Positions 45,191-53,888 of a stretch of 64,000 nt of DNA are shown piece by piece. The notes below the pieces were generated by a model. That model was not told where the DNA came from. It made no database searches and saw only the letters and a list, made by a program, of their open reading frames with translations. Numbering within the stretch: position 1 is the stretch's first letter; every line of letters starts with the position of its first letter. The position numbers and the translations under genes are program-made. Source of the stretch: Micromonospora phaseoli (lineage in GTDB: Bacteria > Actinomycetota > Actinomycetes > Mycobacteriales > Micromonosporaceae); the NCBI RefSeq assembly GCF_900109115.1, contig NZ_FNYV01000016.1, forward strand, positions 1 to 64,000. Direction: 5' to 3'.

Positions 45191-47074
45191 ATGAGGAAGG
45201 CGATCGGAAGGCGCAGGCTCAGGCGTGCGATCTCGTTGCTAGCGATAATGTCCCTGGGTGTAGGCGCCGTCGCCTCCGCGCCGGCTGCCGCCGCAGGCAG
45301 GCCCGCAGTTGCAGAAGGCGCGACCGTAACGGCGGACCGAAGCTCACCGACCGGATACACCGTCAAGTTCGTCTACCACAATCCCAACGCCACGCAGGTC
45401 CGCCTTGCCGGGGACCTGACGCTGCTCGACGTCAATACCGGCAACACGCGGTATCAGCCGGAAGAGTGGCAGCCGGGGCGGTACCACGCCGGAGGTACCG
45501 AGTTCCTCAGGGACATGACCAGGGATTCGAAGGGGAACTGGTCGGTCTCCGTCCCGCTGCACGCCGGCAGTCTCAGCTACTGGTACCGGGTCTGGGACCC
45601 GACCCAGGGTTGGGAGAACAAGCGCATCTGGGATCCCGCCTCGACGAACCCCAGACCCCCGGGCGAGTCATCGTTCCGCGTCCGGAACAACGACGTTCTC
45701 GATGCCGTGTACGTTCCGTACGCCAAGAAGCAGAACGACCCGGTGCTGAAAGAGCGTGCGGAGTACGAACTCCCAATGGCCAACCGCTCACAGCGGGGCC
45801 AAGTCCAGTACATCCCCTACACGACCATCCTGGGCGACAGTGGCCATTACCTCGGCGTCTACCTACCGGCCAACTACGACGCCAACCGCGCAGAGCCGTA
45901 CAAGGTGGCGTATCTGGCCCACGGCATCTTCGGTGACGAGACCGACTTCATGGTCCCTGCCAATGTCCCGAACATCCTGGACAACATGACGGCGAAGGGC
46001 GAGATCGAGCCCACCGTGGTTGTCACCATGGGGAATCACTTCACGGGCACCAGCCTCGGCTTCGCCTCCTACAACCAGACCAACGCCGCCAACAACCTGG
46101 TCCAGACGATCCTCCCCCTCATCGAAGAGAAGTACAACGTCTCGACCGAGCGTGCTGGGCGCGCCTACGCCGGGTTCTCGTACGGCGGGATGACCGGCGC
46201 CCACGTCATCAGGGGCTACCCGACCACGTTCGCGTTCTATGGACACTTCTCCGGAAATCCGTCCCTCACCACGCAGGACTACGACAACGTCGCGGACGCG
46301 GTCGGGGACGATGACCTCTTCGTCTTCCTCGGCAACGGCGTCTTCGAGGGCAATCTCAACGCCCAGAACGCCATCGCGAACAACTTCCGGGCTCGTGGGT
46401 ACGCCGCGCAGACGACCCAGGTTCCCGGCGCGCACGACGGGATGACGGCGAGCCAGCTGTTCACGATCTTCGCCAGAGACCACCTGTGGTCGGGGGTCGA
46501 CTCCGTCTCGGTGACGCCCGCGAGTGTGCAGCTGACGCGGGGCTGGAACTGGGTCAGGCAGTTCAACGCTCAGGTGACGACCAACGACGGTGTGAGCCCC
46601 GCAGTGACGTGGTCGGTCAAGGGAGCGACCTCGAAGGACACCACCATCTCCGCAGCTGGTCTGCTCTCGGTGGCCGCCGCCGAGAGGTCGTCGTCGCTCA
46701 CCGTCGTGGCGACGTCGGTGGTCGATCCGACCAAGGCGAGCTCAGCCCGGGTCACCCTGACGCCTCCGGGCACGGCGAAGACCGTGGTGAAGGCGAAAGC
46801 CGCACCTGCGTCGATCGTCCGTGGTGGCACGTTCAAGCTGGACGTCGACGTGCGGGCGCAGTCCCGGCACAAGAAGACGCCGAAGGCGACCGGTGAGATC
46901 GCCGTGACCTTCGGCGGCACCACACAGGTGGTTCCGCTGACCGGCGGCTCGGCCGTCGTCAAACTGCCGACCAGCGGACTGGAGGCAGGGGCATACCCGG
47001 TCCACGTCGCCTACTCCGGTGACTCGACCTACGCTCCCGCCGCGGCCGTGCATCAGAAGCTGCGAGTTCGGTAG
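45191..47074 (+). CDS. Secreted esterase with N-terminal Ig/CBM48-like and C-terminal Ig-like domains
   Basis: 627 residues. The ATG is preceded by GAGGAG at nine bases. A signal peptide (RRAISLLAIMSLGVGAVASA) is followed by a CBM48-like early beta domain (VKFVYHNPNATQVRLAGDL). An esterase-D-type alpha/beta hydrolase with nucleophile GFSYGGM near residue 340 and a PGAHDGM histidine comes next, as in feruloyl and acetyl-xylan esterases. Then come a Big2-like domain (VTWSVKG, ISAAGLLSV) and a Big_3_5-like domain (VHVAYSGDSTYAPA). It probably removes ester groups from plant polysaccharide, complementing the GH30 enzyme nearby. Confidence 0.9.
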   Translation: MRKAIGRRRLRRAISLLAIMSLGVGAVASAPAAAAGRPAVAEGATVTADRSSPTGYTVKFVYHNPNATQVRLAGDLTLLDVNTGNTRYQPEEWQPGRYHAGGTEFLRDMTRDSKGNWSVSVPLHAGSLSYWYRVWDPTQGWENKRIWDPASTNPRPPGESSFRVRNNDVLDAVYVPYAKKQNDPVLKERAEYELPMANRSQRGQVQYIPYTTILGDSGHYLGVYLPANYDANRAEPYKVAYLAHGIFGDETDFMVPANVPNILDNMTAKGEIEPTVVVTMGNHFTGTSLGFASYNQTNAANNLVQTILPLIEEKYNVSTERAGRAYAGFSYGGMTGAHVIRGYPTTFAFYGHFSGNPSLTTQDYDNVADAVGDDDLFVFLGNGVFEGNLNAQNAIANNFRARGYAAQTTQVPGAHDGMTASQLFTIFARDHLWSGVDSVSVTPASVQLTRGWNWVRQFNAQVTTNDGVSPAVTWSVKGATSKDTTISAAGLLSVAAAERSSSLTVVATSVVDPTKASSARVTLTPPGTAKTVVKAKAAPASIVRGGTFKLDVDVRAQSRHKKTPKATGEIAVTFGGTTQVVPLTGGSAVVKLPTSGLEAGAYPVHVAYSGDSTYAPAAAVHQKLRVR

Positions 47075-47081
47075 CCAGCAG

Positions 47082-47120
47082 CACGGTGGGCCGGCGACGT
47101 CCCGTCGTCGGCCCACCGTG
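47082..47120. terminator. Terminator after the esterase gene
   Basis: An 11-base perfect stem, CACGGTGGGCC / GGCCCACCGTG, with an inner GACG/CGTC stem begins eight bases after the esterase stop. It lies between convergent genes and may act in both directions. Confidence 0.65.
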
Positions 47121-47174
47121 GTGGCCGGGCCCGGCCACCGTTTCGTCGGCGTGTTCGCCCGGAACGTCAGCCGC

Positions 47175-47885
47175 TCACGACCCCCGGACCGCCTCGATGA
47201 TCGTCTCGGCGACCTCGCTCGGTTGGGACACCGCCATCGCGTGCGAAGCGCCGACGACCTCGCGCTGGCCCCGCGGGTCGGCCCGCTCGGCCATGAACCG
47301 ATGTGCGGCGACCGGAATGTTCTTGTCGGCGTCCCCGAACACGAACCAGTTGGGCAGCGATCGCCAGACAGGGTCGCCGGAGAGCCCGTCACTCAGGGCC
47401 TGTTCGGTGACCGGCCGCTGGGTGCGGGCCATGAGCGCGGCAAGGTCGGACGGCACGTCCGCGGCGAACTGCGCGTGGTAGGCGTCCTGGCCGATCGCCA
47501 CCTCGTTACCGCCGGTCGACAACGGGTACTGCACCAGCGTGTCGGCGAGCGTGCTGCCGGGAAACTTCCCGGACAGCGACAGCGCGGTCTCACCGGTGTC
47601 CGGACAGAGGGCGTTGACGTACACGAGGGCCCGCACCGACGGTTCGTCAGCCGCGGCCTGCGTGATCACCATGCCGCCGTAGGAATGGCCGACGAGGACG
47701 ACCGGGCCGCCGATCCCACGTATCACGTCCCGCAGGTACGCGGCATCGCCTGCGACGCCCCGCAGCGGATTGGCGGCGGCCACCACACCGTACGCGGCGC
47801 CCAGCCGCTCGATCACACCGTTCCAGCTCGCCGACTCGGCGAACGCGCCGTGCACGAGGACGATGGTGGGCTGCGGATCGGGCAT
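47175..47885 (-). CDS. Alpha/beta hydrolase
   Basis: 236 residues from ATG 47885, with GGGAG upstream. Motifs: IVLVHGAFAES (oxyanion region), nucleophile elbow VGHSYGGM, an acid region (VFGDADKNIPVAAH) and late histidine GASHAMAVSQPSEVA. Small cofactor-free esterase/hydrolase type; substrate unknown. The frame stays open to 47945, but the longer N-terminus is not family-like. The other hydrolase gene upstream on this strand (48652-48005) is separated by a hairpin, so cotranscription is uncertain. Confidence 0.88.
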   Translation of the reverse strand: MPDPQPTIVLVHGAFAESASWNGVIERLGAAYGVVAAANPLRGVAGDAAYLRDVIRGIGGPVVLVGHSYGGMVITQAAADEPSVRALVYVNALCPDTGETALSLSGKFPGSTLADTLVQYPLSTGGNEVAIGQDAYHAQFAADVPSDLAALMARTQRPVTEQALSDGLSGDPVWRSLPNWFVFGDADKNIPVAAHRFMAERADPRGQREVVGASHAMAVSQPSEVAETIIEAVRGS

Positions 47886-47954
47886 GGCGCGCGCTCCCTT
47901 ACTCCATGACGTGTCCAGCCGGCGGCCACGCCGGTACGCCTGCATACCCGTTTC

Positions 47955-47972
47955 CCGAGGGTGAAACCTCGG
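47955..47972 (-). terminator. Hairpin downstream of the second hydrolase gene
   Basis: CCGAGG-GTGAAA-CCTCGG (six-base stem, six-base loop) lies 32 bases after the stop at 48005. Short, without a U-run. Confidence 0.3.
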
Positions 47973-48004
47973 CGGGGACCGTGCGGGACGGACTCCTTAT
48001 GCCT

Positions 48005-48652
48005 TCAGTGCCCCAGCAGATACGCGGTTAGCCGGTCGGCGAGTTGCTTCGGGTGGCTCAGTGCCACCGAGTGGCCACCATCGATCTCATCCGGAACTAC
48101 ACCGAGCCGGTCGGCGGCCACACGGCGCTGGAAATCCGCCAGGAAGAACTGATCCTCGCGGGCGATGAGCACCTTCGTCGGTACGTCCGGCCAGGCATCC
48201 AGAGGCCACGGCTCGTCCCACTCCACGCTGACCTGTTCCCGGCCGTGCGCCGCCGCCTCCGCAACGACCTCGGCCGGCACACCGTTGTAGAACTGTTGCT
48301 CCTCGCTGAGCCCTTCCGCGCCGCGGTATCCGGTGTTGTCCCACCAGTCGCTGGGCCTCTCACCGGGCGCCGGCACCATCGGAGTGAGCAGGACGATCAG
48401 CCGCACCGGCAGGTTGTCCGCGATCAGCGGCGCGGTGAACGCCCCATACGAGTGTCCGACGACCACCAGGTCGCTCCGGTCACCGATCGCGGCCGCGACC
48501 GTTGCGCGGAATTCGGTGAACCCCGCTGAGGTGTCCTCGATCGGCAGCTCCGGCACCACCACGTCGTGGCCGAGGCTGGCCAGCTCAGGGACCAGAAGAT
48601 GCCAATCCCAGGCGCTGCCCCCACCGCCGTGGATCAGAACGAAAGTCGTCAC
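48005..48652 (-). CDS. Alpha/beta hydrolase divergent from a MerR-methyltransferase
   Basis: 215 residues from GTG 48652. FVLIHGGGGSAWDW, the nucleophile elbow VVGHSYGAF, a late acidic residue (IAREDQFFL) and a final EIDGGHSVALSHP identify an esterase/haloperoxidase-like alpha/beta hydrolase. The Shine-Dalgarno is weak. The frame continues upstream to 48763, but that part overlaps the divergent promoter and is less likely to be translated. Being divergent from a MerR-type regulator, it is a probable regulatory target; substrate unknown. Confidence 0.85.
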   Translation of the reverse strand: MTTFVLIHGGGGSAWDWHLLVPELASLGHDVVVPELPIEDTSAGFTEFRATVAAAIGDRSDLVVVGHSYGAFTAPLIADNLPVRLIVLLTPMVPAPGERPSDWWDNTGYRGAEGLSEEQQFYNGVPAEVVAEAAAHGREQVSVEWDEPWPLDAWPDVPTKVLIAREDQFFLADFQRRVAADRLGVVPDEIDGGHSVALSHPKQLADRLTAYLLGH

Positions 48653-48752
48653 GCCTCGAAGCCTCACACACGGGTACGACAGCCAGCACAGAGCGCGGTT
48701 CGCTGTGAACACGCCGATGACCGGAAACCTGATCATGTCGGGAGCGAAACAC

Positions 48753-48783
48753 TTGTCCCTCACGTGGCGTCATGCCACATAGT
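48753..48783 (+). promoter_or_regulatory. MerR-type promoter with operator in a 19-base spacer
   Basis: A -35-like TTGTCC (48753-48758) and a -10-like CATAGT (48778-48783) are 19 bases apart. The spacer is dominated by the palindrome GTGGC-N5-GCCAC (48764-48778, its last base in the -10 box). The over-long spacer with a dyad inside is the signature of MerR-controlled promoters. The GTG start follows eight bases after the -10 box, so the transcript may be leaderless. Confidence 0.58.
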
Positions 48784-48790
48784 CGGTGAC

Positions 48791-49906
48791 GTGGCGGAGC
48801 ACCTGACCGTGGGACGTGTGGCCGAGCTGGCGGGGGTAACCGTCCGCACGCTGCATCACTATGACGAGATCGGCCTGCTGCAGCCGTCCACCCGGACCGC
48901 AGCGGGATACCGGGCCTACTCCGCGAGCGATGTAGAGCGGCTGCGGGAGGTGCTCGCCTACCGGCGGCTGGGCTTCGGTCTGCGCGAGATCGCGGATCTG
49001 GTTGACGACCCGGCCACCGACGCAGTCTCGCACCTGCGTCGGCTACGCGGCCTGCTGCTGGAGCAGCGCGACCGTGCTGCCGCCATGGTGATTGCTATCG
49101 ACAGGGAACTGGAGGCACGGGCAATGGGGATCAGGACGACGCCAGAGGATCAGTTGAAAGTCTTTGGCGCGCAGTTGTACGACGCCATCGGATCCGCGTA
49201 CCCAGCGACGCGGCGCACCGAGCCGCGGATCGCCGCGCGCATCTGGGATGCGCTGGGGGACGCACGGACGGTGCTGAACGTCGGGGCTGGCACCGGCTCC
49301 TACGAACCCCCCGACCGCGACGTCACCGCGGTGGAGCCGTCGGCGGTGATGCGGGCACAGCGTCCCCTGGGAGCGGCGCCGTGTGTGGCCGCCGCTGCGG
49401 AAAGTTTGCCGTTCGAGGACCAGTCCTTCGACGCCGCGATGGCGGTCAGCACCGTTCATCACTGGCTGGACCCGGTCGCCGGGCTGCGTGAGATGCGGCG
49501 GGTGGCCCGCCGCGTGGTGGTGTTGACCTACGACGCCGATGACACCGGCTGGCGACAGCGGTTCTGGCTGACCCGCGACTACCTGCCTGAGTTCGCGGAC
49601 CTACTCGTCGGCTGGCCATCCCTGGCCGACCTGACCCACGCGGTCGAGGGACGCGCGGAGCCGCTGCTCATCCCGTGGGACTGCGCCGACGGCTTCTTCG
49701 AGGCGCACTGGCGCCGGCCCGAGGCGTACCTGGACGAACACGTGCGCCGCGCCGTATCGGTATGGACCAGAGTCGGGCCGGAGGCCGAGCGGCGGGCAGT
49801 AAGCACACTCCACGAGGACCTCTCCTCGGGCCGGTGGGCCGAGCGCAACCGCGAGCTCGCCGCCCTCGACTCTGCGGAACTCGGCCTCCGTCTGCTCGTA
49901 GCCTGA
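48791..49906 (+). CDS. MerR regulator fused to a SAM-dependent methyltransferase
   Basis: 371 residues. Residues 1-75 are a canonical MerR domain (HLTVGRVAELAGVTVRTLHH, YRAYSASDVERL), followed by a coiled helix (to ~115) and a TipA-like linker (MGIRTTPEDQLKVFG). In place of the TipA ligand-binding domain comes a class I methyltransferase: motif I VLNVGAGTGSYEP, TAVEPSAVMRAQ, then the ALPFEDQSFDAAM-like region (ESLPFEDQSFDAAMAV). The MerR half could respond to a methyltransferase substrate or product; this is inference. The GTG at 48791 is placed by the promoter just upstream. Confidence 0.87.
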   Translation: MAEHLTVGRVAELAGVTVRTLHHYDEIGLLQPSTRTAAGYRAYSASDVERLREVLAYRRLGFGLREIADLVDDPATDAVSHLRRLRGLLLEQRDRAAAMVIAIDRELEARAMGIRTTPEDQLKVFGAQLYDAIGSAYPATRRTEPRIAARIWDALGDARTVLNVGAGTGSYEPPDRDVTAVEPSAVMRAQRPLGAAPCVAAAAESLPFEDQSFDAAMAVSTVHHWLDPVAGLREMRRVARRVVVLTYDADDTGWRQRFWLTRDYLPEFADLLVGWPSLADLTHAVEGRAEPLLIPWDCADGFFEAHWRRPEAYLDEHVRRAVSVWTRVGPEAERRAVSTLHEDLSSGRWAERNRELAALDSAELGLRLLVA

Positions 49907-50136
49907 ACACCGTGCATGGGAACGCCAGCAAGGAGCCGACCCGCCGCGATCAGTAGATGCTGTCGGTGACGCCGGGCCGGCATGGCGCGCTCGGCCTGAA
50001 GGTCCTCGACGATCCTGGACGACCCGGTCGACGCGTCATCGACGCCACCCCCGAAGCTCCGCAAAATCCTGTTGGCGACCACGGCGCCCACTGCTACCTT
50101 TCCCAGGCCGTGCGAGAGAACAAGGAGGTGGTACCC

Positions 50137-50187
50137 GTGGACGAATCGACATGGGTGCTCCCCTCTGGGGTCACGGTCGGGCGATAG
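50137..50187 (+). CDS. Possible leader peptide in a structured 5' region
   Basis: The 326-base gap before the next hydrolase has one striking signal: AAGGAGGTG six bases before a GTG that opens 16 codons (VDESTWVLPSGVTVGR). An eight-base stem, GGGTGCTC (50153-50160) with GAGCACTC (50210-50217), spans the peptide stop and ends just before the hydrolase's GAAAGG. This suggests coupling of peptide translation to access of that site. The frame is open upstream to 49957 (76 codons), which is an alternative reading. The rest of the gap shows nothing. Confidence 0.35.
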   Translation: MDESTWVLPSGVTVGR

Positions 50188-50232
50188 ATCGTCCGGGAGC
50201 GCCGCCCACGAGCACTCCCGAAAGGCACGACC

Positions 50233-50964
50233 ATGCGATTCACTCACGAACAGCGCCTCGACGACGGCGTACTCGAACGCGAATTCACCCTCGACGAGAT
50301 CCCCGGCATCCTGTGGACACCCGCATCCGCATCCGCACCTACGCCGCTGATCCTGCTCGGCCACCCCGGCGGACTGCACAAGATGTACCCCCGACTGGTG
50401 GCCCGGGCCCGGCACTGCGCGGCGGAGGGCTTCGCCGCAGCCACCATCGAGCTCCCGGGGGGCGGTGACCGGCCCCGTTCCGCCGCCGCCGAACAGGCCC
50501 GTGCCGACCTGCACCGGGCACTGGAGGCCGGCGAGCCCGTCGACGACGAGATCGTCGACCGGCTCGTCCTCCCGCTGGTCGACAAGGCGGTCCCGGAATG
50601 GCAGGCCGCCCTGGACGCCCTCCTTTCGCTGCCCGAGATCGGCGGCCCGGTCGGGTACGCGGGAGGGGTGATCGCCATCGGCATCCGGCTGGCGGTGGTC
50701 GAGCCGCGCATCTCGGCCGCCCTACTGTTCGCCGGCAGTTACGTGCCCCGCACCATGTTCGAGCAGGCCCGGCAGGTCACCATTCCACTACAGGTCCTGC
50801 TGCAGTGGGACGACGAAGGAAACGACCGGCAGCTGGCCCTGGACCTGTTCGACGCCTTCGGCTCCAAGGAGAAGACGCTGCACGCCAACATGGGCGGGCA
50901 CACCGGCGTCCCACACTTCGAGGGGGACGCCGGGAACCGGTTCTTCGCCCGGCACCTGAAGTGA
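50233..50964 (+). CDS. Alpha/beta hydrolase with a lost nucleophile elbow
   Basis: 243 residues of alpha/beta-hydrolase fold: LILLGHPGGLHKMYP, FAAATIELPGGGDRP, late IPLQVLLQWDDEGND and a final HANMGGHTGVP histidine segment. The elbow, expected as GYxGLSMGT-like in this family, reads VGYAGGVIAIG, so the serine is absent. The fold seems kept, but ordinary serine hydrolysis should be impossible. It may be a binding pseudoenzyme. The ATG has GAAAGG upstream and a structured leader before it. Confidence 0.82.
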   Translation: MRFTHEQRLDDGVLEREFTLDEIPGILWTPASASAPTPLILLGHPGGLHKMYPRLVARARHCAAEGFAAATIELPGGGDRPRSAAAEQARADLHRALEAGEPVDDEIVDRLVLPLVDKAVPEWQAALDALLSLPEIGGPVGYAGGVIAIGIRLAVVEPRISAALLFAGSYVPRTMFEQARQVTIPLQVLLQWDDEGNDRQLALDLFDAFGSKEKTLHANMGGHTGVPHFEGDAGNRFFARHLK

Positions 50965-51073
50965 AGCCGGGCCGTCCGGCCGACAGCAGACGATAGGAGT
51001 TGTCGGGCAGGAGGCCGCTCATCGAGGGCAGGTCCCGGCCATCCTCGATGGCGGTGGCCAGCAGACGCGCACT

Positions 51074-51110
51074 ACCGCCCCGACCGCGGCGGTACCGGCC
51101 GGTCGGGGCG
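51074..51110. terminator. Bidirectional terminator between convergent genes
   Basis: A perfect 12-base stem CCGCCCCGACCG / CGGTCGGGGCGG with a 13-base loop lies in the 295-base gap between the genes ending at 50964 (plus) and 51260 (minus). Nothing else is seen in the gap. Confidence 0.65.
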
Positions 51111-51259
51111 GCTCGTCTCCAGGCCTCCGCACCAGCCCCGACGTGTACGGACGACCACCGATTTCCGGATCCTGCCCCGGAGCACCATAGAACAGGCAGG
51201 CGCCGACGACCGGGGCAGGAATCCACCTGCACCCTTCTGTCGCTGGTCGAGCGTAGGGC

Positions 51260-52843
51260 TCAATGGTCAGCCGCGCGGCGAGCGGCGCGTTCGTGGCGGT
51301 CGACTGCTCGGGCGTAAGCGATGGCGAGGAGCCGGTCGATCTCGGGCAGTACGTGGGGCCCGGGCATGACGATGCTGCCGAAGCCATACAGCGCGTAGCC
51401 CGGGTGCGGTACGAGAGTGTCCAGCCGGGCGAAGTCGAACTCGTGCCGGTGCTCCTCGAAAGCCTTGGGTGGGAAACCGAACAGGCTCTCGAACTCAGTT
51501 CGGCCCAGGTCCAGGTTGAGGCGGAAGACGCCGGGCCGGTCGAGTTGGGAGGCGTCGTCGAAGCCGGGCACGTCGTGCTCGACGATAGTGGCGAACGGCT
51601 GGCGGCGGTCGGGGCCGACATGGAAGAACCGGTCGCCCCAGGCGCCTTCGGGTGATCCGTTCTCCTCGCTCGCCACGATCTGCTCGACGCCGGGCAGCGC
51701 GAGGATCCGGTCGGCGAGCATCGCCGCGTCGACGCCGGTCGGGATGTGCAGCACCGCGTCGGCGTGTTCGATAGTGGCCTGATCCAGCGGGAAGTAGCGG
51801 TAATCGTGCGTTCTCCGCTCGGCCGCCGCTATGTCGGATGCCCGGACGTACCGCGGAAGCGTGGTCTCTTGCTGGAGTCTGCCTTCGTAGGTCGACCGGG
51901 TGGGTACCTCGATGCCGAGCGCGGGGCTCGCGCCGAGGCTACCGACGATCACCGCGTACCGGCCCTCCAACAGCGATGCGATGATCGCGCCGGCGCCGGC
52001 CCACGAGACGTCCACTCCGGCCATAGTCATCGTGCTCGACTGCCGCTGAAGATGCGTGTTGTGCGCGAAGACCAGCGTGGGTCCGCGGTATGCCTCGGCC
52101 GAGCGGATCGCGAGTAGGTTTTCGGCCATCAGCGCGTCTCGGACCCCGGCCAGGCGGGCGAAGCGTTCTTCCCGCTTCAGTGGTGCGGCGGCCGCTGCGT
52201 GGTAGCGCAGCACCGCGATAGCGGACGTGGCGTGCACGAACGCCGTCTGCCAGTCCTCGGCCAGTCGGGGTGCGTTCAGGTACAGCTCGGTCAGCAGGTC
52301 GTCGGCGAGCACCCGCAGGCGCTGGGCGTCGGCCGAACGCCCGATCGACCTGCCGGGCTCCCAGATCGCTGCCATGTCGCTCCACCGAGCCTCGTCCCCG
52401 ATCAGGTCGTCGATCTCCGCTGATCGGTCCAGGCCGAGAAATTCGCAAGCCCGGGTGAGGTAGCGCCGGGGACTCGGGGCGCCCTCGATTTCCAGCGGGG
52501 CGTCGAAGCCGTGGAACGTCAGGCGCTCGGAGGCCGACCGTCCGACGTTCCACTCGCGCATCCGCAGCAGCAGGTCGCGATTGGCCGGCGCGGCGCCGAG
52601 CCCGTGGCTGAACCCTTCGGTGAGCGCACGGTCGAGTGCGACCGCGGTGGAGCCTTGGACGAACTCGTTGGCGATCAGCCCCGCCGCCCGATCGCTCTCC
52701 AGCGCGATCGACCGGTAGCCCTGCTCGGCCAGCGACATGAAGGTCTCGTTGCGGATCTGGAGGAAGGCGGACTCGCCGTGCGTCGGCTCGCCGAGCGCGA
52801 GCAGAGTCGGCGGTACGGCCAGCAGGTCGAGAAGGGAGGTCAT
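51260..52843 (-). CDS. Erythromycin esterase-family protein fused to DUF6194
   Basis: 527 residues from ATG 52843. The N-terminal ~370 residues are erythromycin-esterase-like: LALGEPTHGES (catalytic His), RSIALESDRAAG (Glu), ERLTFHGFDAP and VFAHNTHLQRQ. The C-terminal ~150 residues match DUF6194 (ILALPGVEQIVASEENGSPE, GDRFFHVGPD, RPGVFRLNLDLGR, ESLFGFPPKA), normally a stand-alone protein. EreA-type enzymes open macrolide lactones, but many relatives do other hydrolysis. It is divergent from a TioE-like regulator 54 bases away, which fits drug-inducible expression. The macrolide substrate is not proven. Confidence 0.88.
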   Translation of the reverse strand: MTSLLDLLAVPPTLLALGEPTHGESAFLQIRNETFMSLAEQGYRSIALESDRAAGLIANEFVQGSTAVALDRALTEGFSHGLGAAPANRDLLLRMREWNVGRSASERLTFHGFDAPLEIEGAPSPRRYLTRACEFLGLDRSAEIDDLIGDEARWSDMAAIWEPGRSIGRSADAQRLRVLADDLLTELYLNAPRLAEDWQTAFVHATSAIAVLRYHAAAAAPLKREERFARLAGVRDALMAENLLAIRSAEAYRGPTLVFAHNTHLQRQSSTMTMAGVDVSWAGAGAIIASLLEGRYAVIVGSLGASPALGIEVPTRSTYEGRLQQETTLPRYVRASDIAAAERRTHDYRYFPLDQATIEHADAVLHIPTGVDAAMLADRILALPGVEQIVASEENGSPEGAWGDRFFHVGPDRRQPFATIVEHDVPGFDDASQLDRPGVFRLNLDLGRTEFESLFGFPPKAFEEHRHEFDFARLDTLVPHPGYALYGFGSIVMPGPHVLPEIDRLLAIAYARAVDRHERAARRAADH

Positions 52844-52847
52844 TCCA

Positions 52848-52875
52848 TCAACCGTATCGTTGAACCTCCGGTTGA
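52848..52875. promoter_or_regulatory. Candidate operator between EreA-like and TioE-like genes
   Basis: TCAACCG-N14-CGGTTGA spans the divergent intergenic region, and an inner dyad AACC-TCC-GGTT (52863-52873) overlaps it. Position and symmetry fit a MerR-family site; a classic 19-base spaced promoter was not clear here. Confidence 0.42.
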
Positions 52876-52897
52876 GACTTGTGAGCGATGGAGCGCG

Positions 52898-53638
52898 GTG
52901 ACAGCCACGAAATCCTCCAACCCAGGGGTACGCCGACCGGTCGACCTCGCGCGCCGGCACGGCCTCTCCGCGCAGGCCGTGCGCAACTACGAACGAGATG
53001 GCGTCCTGCCGCCGGCCCAGCGCAGCCCGACCGGCTACCGCCGGTTTACCGAGGTGCACGCCAAGGCGCTGAGCGCCTACCTCGCGCTGATCGCGGGCCA
53101 CGGCTACCCGGCCAGCGGCGACATCATGCGTGCCGTCAACCGGGGCGACATCGACGCCGCATTGCGCATGATCGACCACAGCCACGTCCTGCTGCAACGC
53201 GACCGGGCAACCCTGGACGCGGTCGAGACGACGGTCGCCATTCTCACCGGTTCGCAACAGCAACCGCAGAGCCGCAAAGCCGTGCCGATCAGCGTGCTGG
53301 CCCACCGCCTCGGCGTACGACCCGCGACCCTGCGCAAGTGGGAGCGGGCTGGGATCTTGCAGCCGGCGCGCGATCCGGCGACCGGTTACCGCGTCTACTC
53401 ACCAGACGATGTCCGCGACGCGGAACTCGCTCACCTGCTGCGCCGCGGCGGGTACCGGCTCGACCACATCGCCGGCGTGCTGCGTCGGGTGCGCCAAGCC
53501 GGTGGCACCGAACCGCTCGCCGCGTCGCTACGCCAGTGGCGGGAACAACTCACCGCCCGCGGCCAAGCCATGCTCACCGGGGCCGCCCGGCTCGCCGAAT
53601 ACCTCGACGCCGACACCAAGCCCGCCGTACGGCGCTGA
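52898..53638 (+). CDS. TioE-family regulator with two MerR helix-turn-helix domains
   Basis: 246 residues with two complete MerR-type DNA-binding regions: residues ~13-75 (DLARRHGLSAQAVRNYERDG, YRRFTEVHAKAL) and ~130-195 (ISVLAHRLGVRPATLRKWER, YRVYSPDDVRDAEL). Short helical segments follow each. The TioE family was named from the thiocoraline cluster of Micromonospora and is usually beside self-resistance genes. GTG 52898 has GGAG six bases upstream. It is divergent from the EreA-like gene, a likely target. Confidence 0.88.
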   Translation: MTATKSSNPGVRRPVDLARRHGLSAQAVRNYERDGVLPPAQRSPTGYRRFTEVHAKALSAYLALIAGHGYPASGDIMRAVNRGDIDAALRMIDHSHVLLQRDRATLDAVETTVAILTGSQQQPQSRKAVPISVLAHRLGVRPATLRKWERAGILQPARDPATGYRVYSPDDVRDAELAHLLRRGGYRLDHIAGVLRRVRQAGGTEPLAASLRQWREQLTARGQAMLTGAARLAEYLDADTKPAVRR

Positions 53639-53888
53639 ACACCCCCTGGAACGCCCGCTCAGCAGCGTTAGCCGTTTTGGTCAAGCTCTGGTCGGTGCCT
53701 CGTCCGTCGTCTGTCCCTGCACAGCCGTAATGGGGTTGGTCCCGGCAGCGTAACCCGGAGCCTCGCCTGTGCTGTCTTCCCGGTCCACGATCTCGTTGTC
53801 TGGCCGGACCTTCAACCACCTGGCTGATCGCATCCGTAGCCACCGTAACCAGCGCCGATCCTGGTGACGGCACCGCTGCCGGCCCGCG
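53639..53888. other. Debris between the TioE gene and an IS5 remnant
   Basis: No intact gene. On the minus strand the frame ending at 53681 has a protein-like tail of ~45 residues (KVRPDNEIVDREDSTGEAPG, then ITAVQGQTTDEAP). It could be the end of a gene truncated by transposition. Upstream, that frame only shadows the transposase fragment. Confidence 0.3.

Noticed and set aside
52844-53305. N-terminal extension of the erythromycin-esterase-like protein to 681 residues
   Set aside because: The extra 154 codons are antisense to the TioE-like gene and the family N-terminus begins at ATG 52843.
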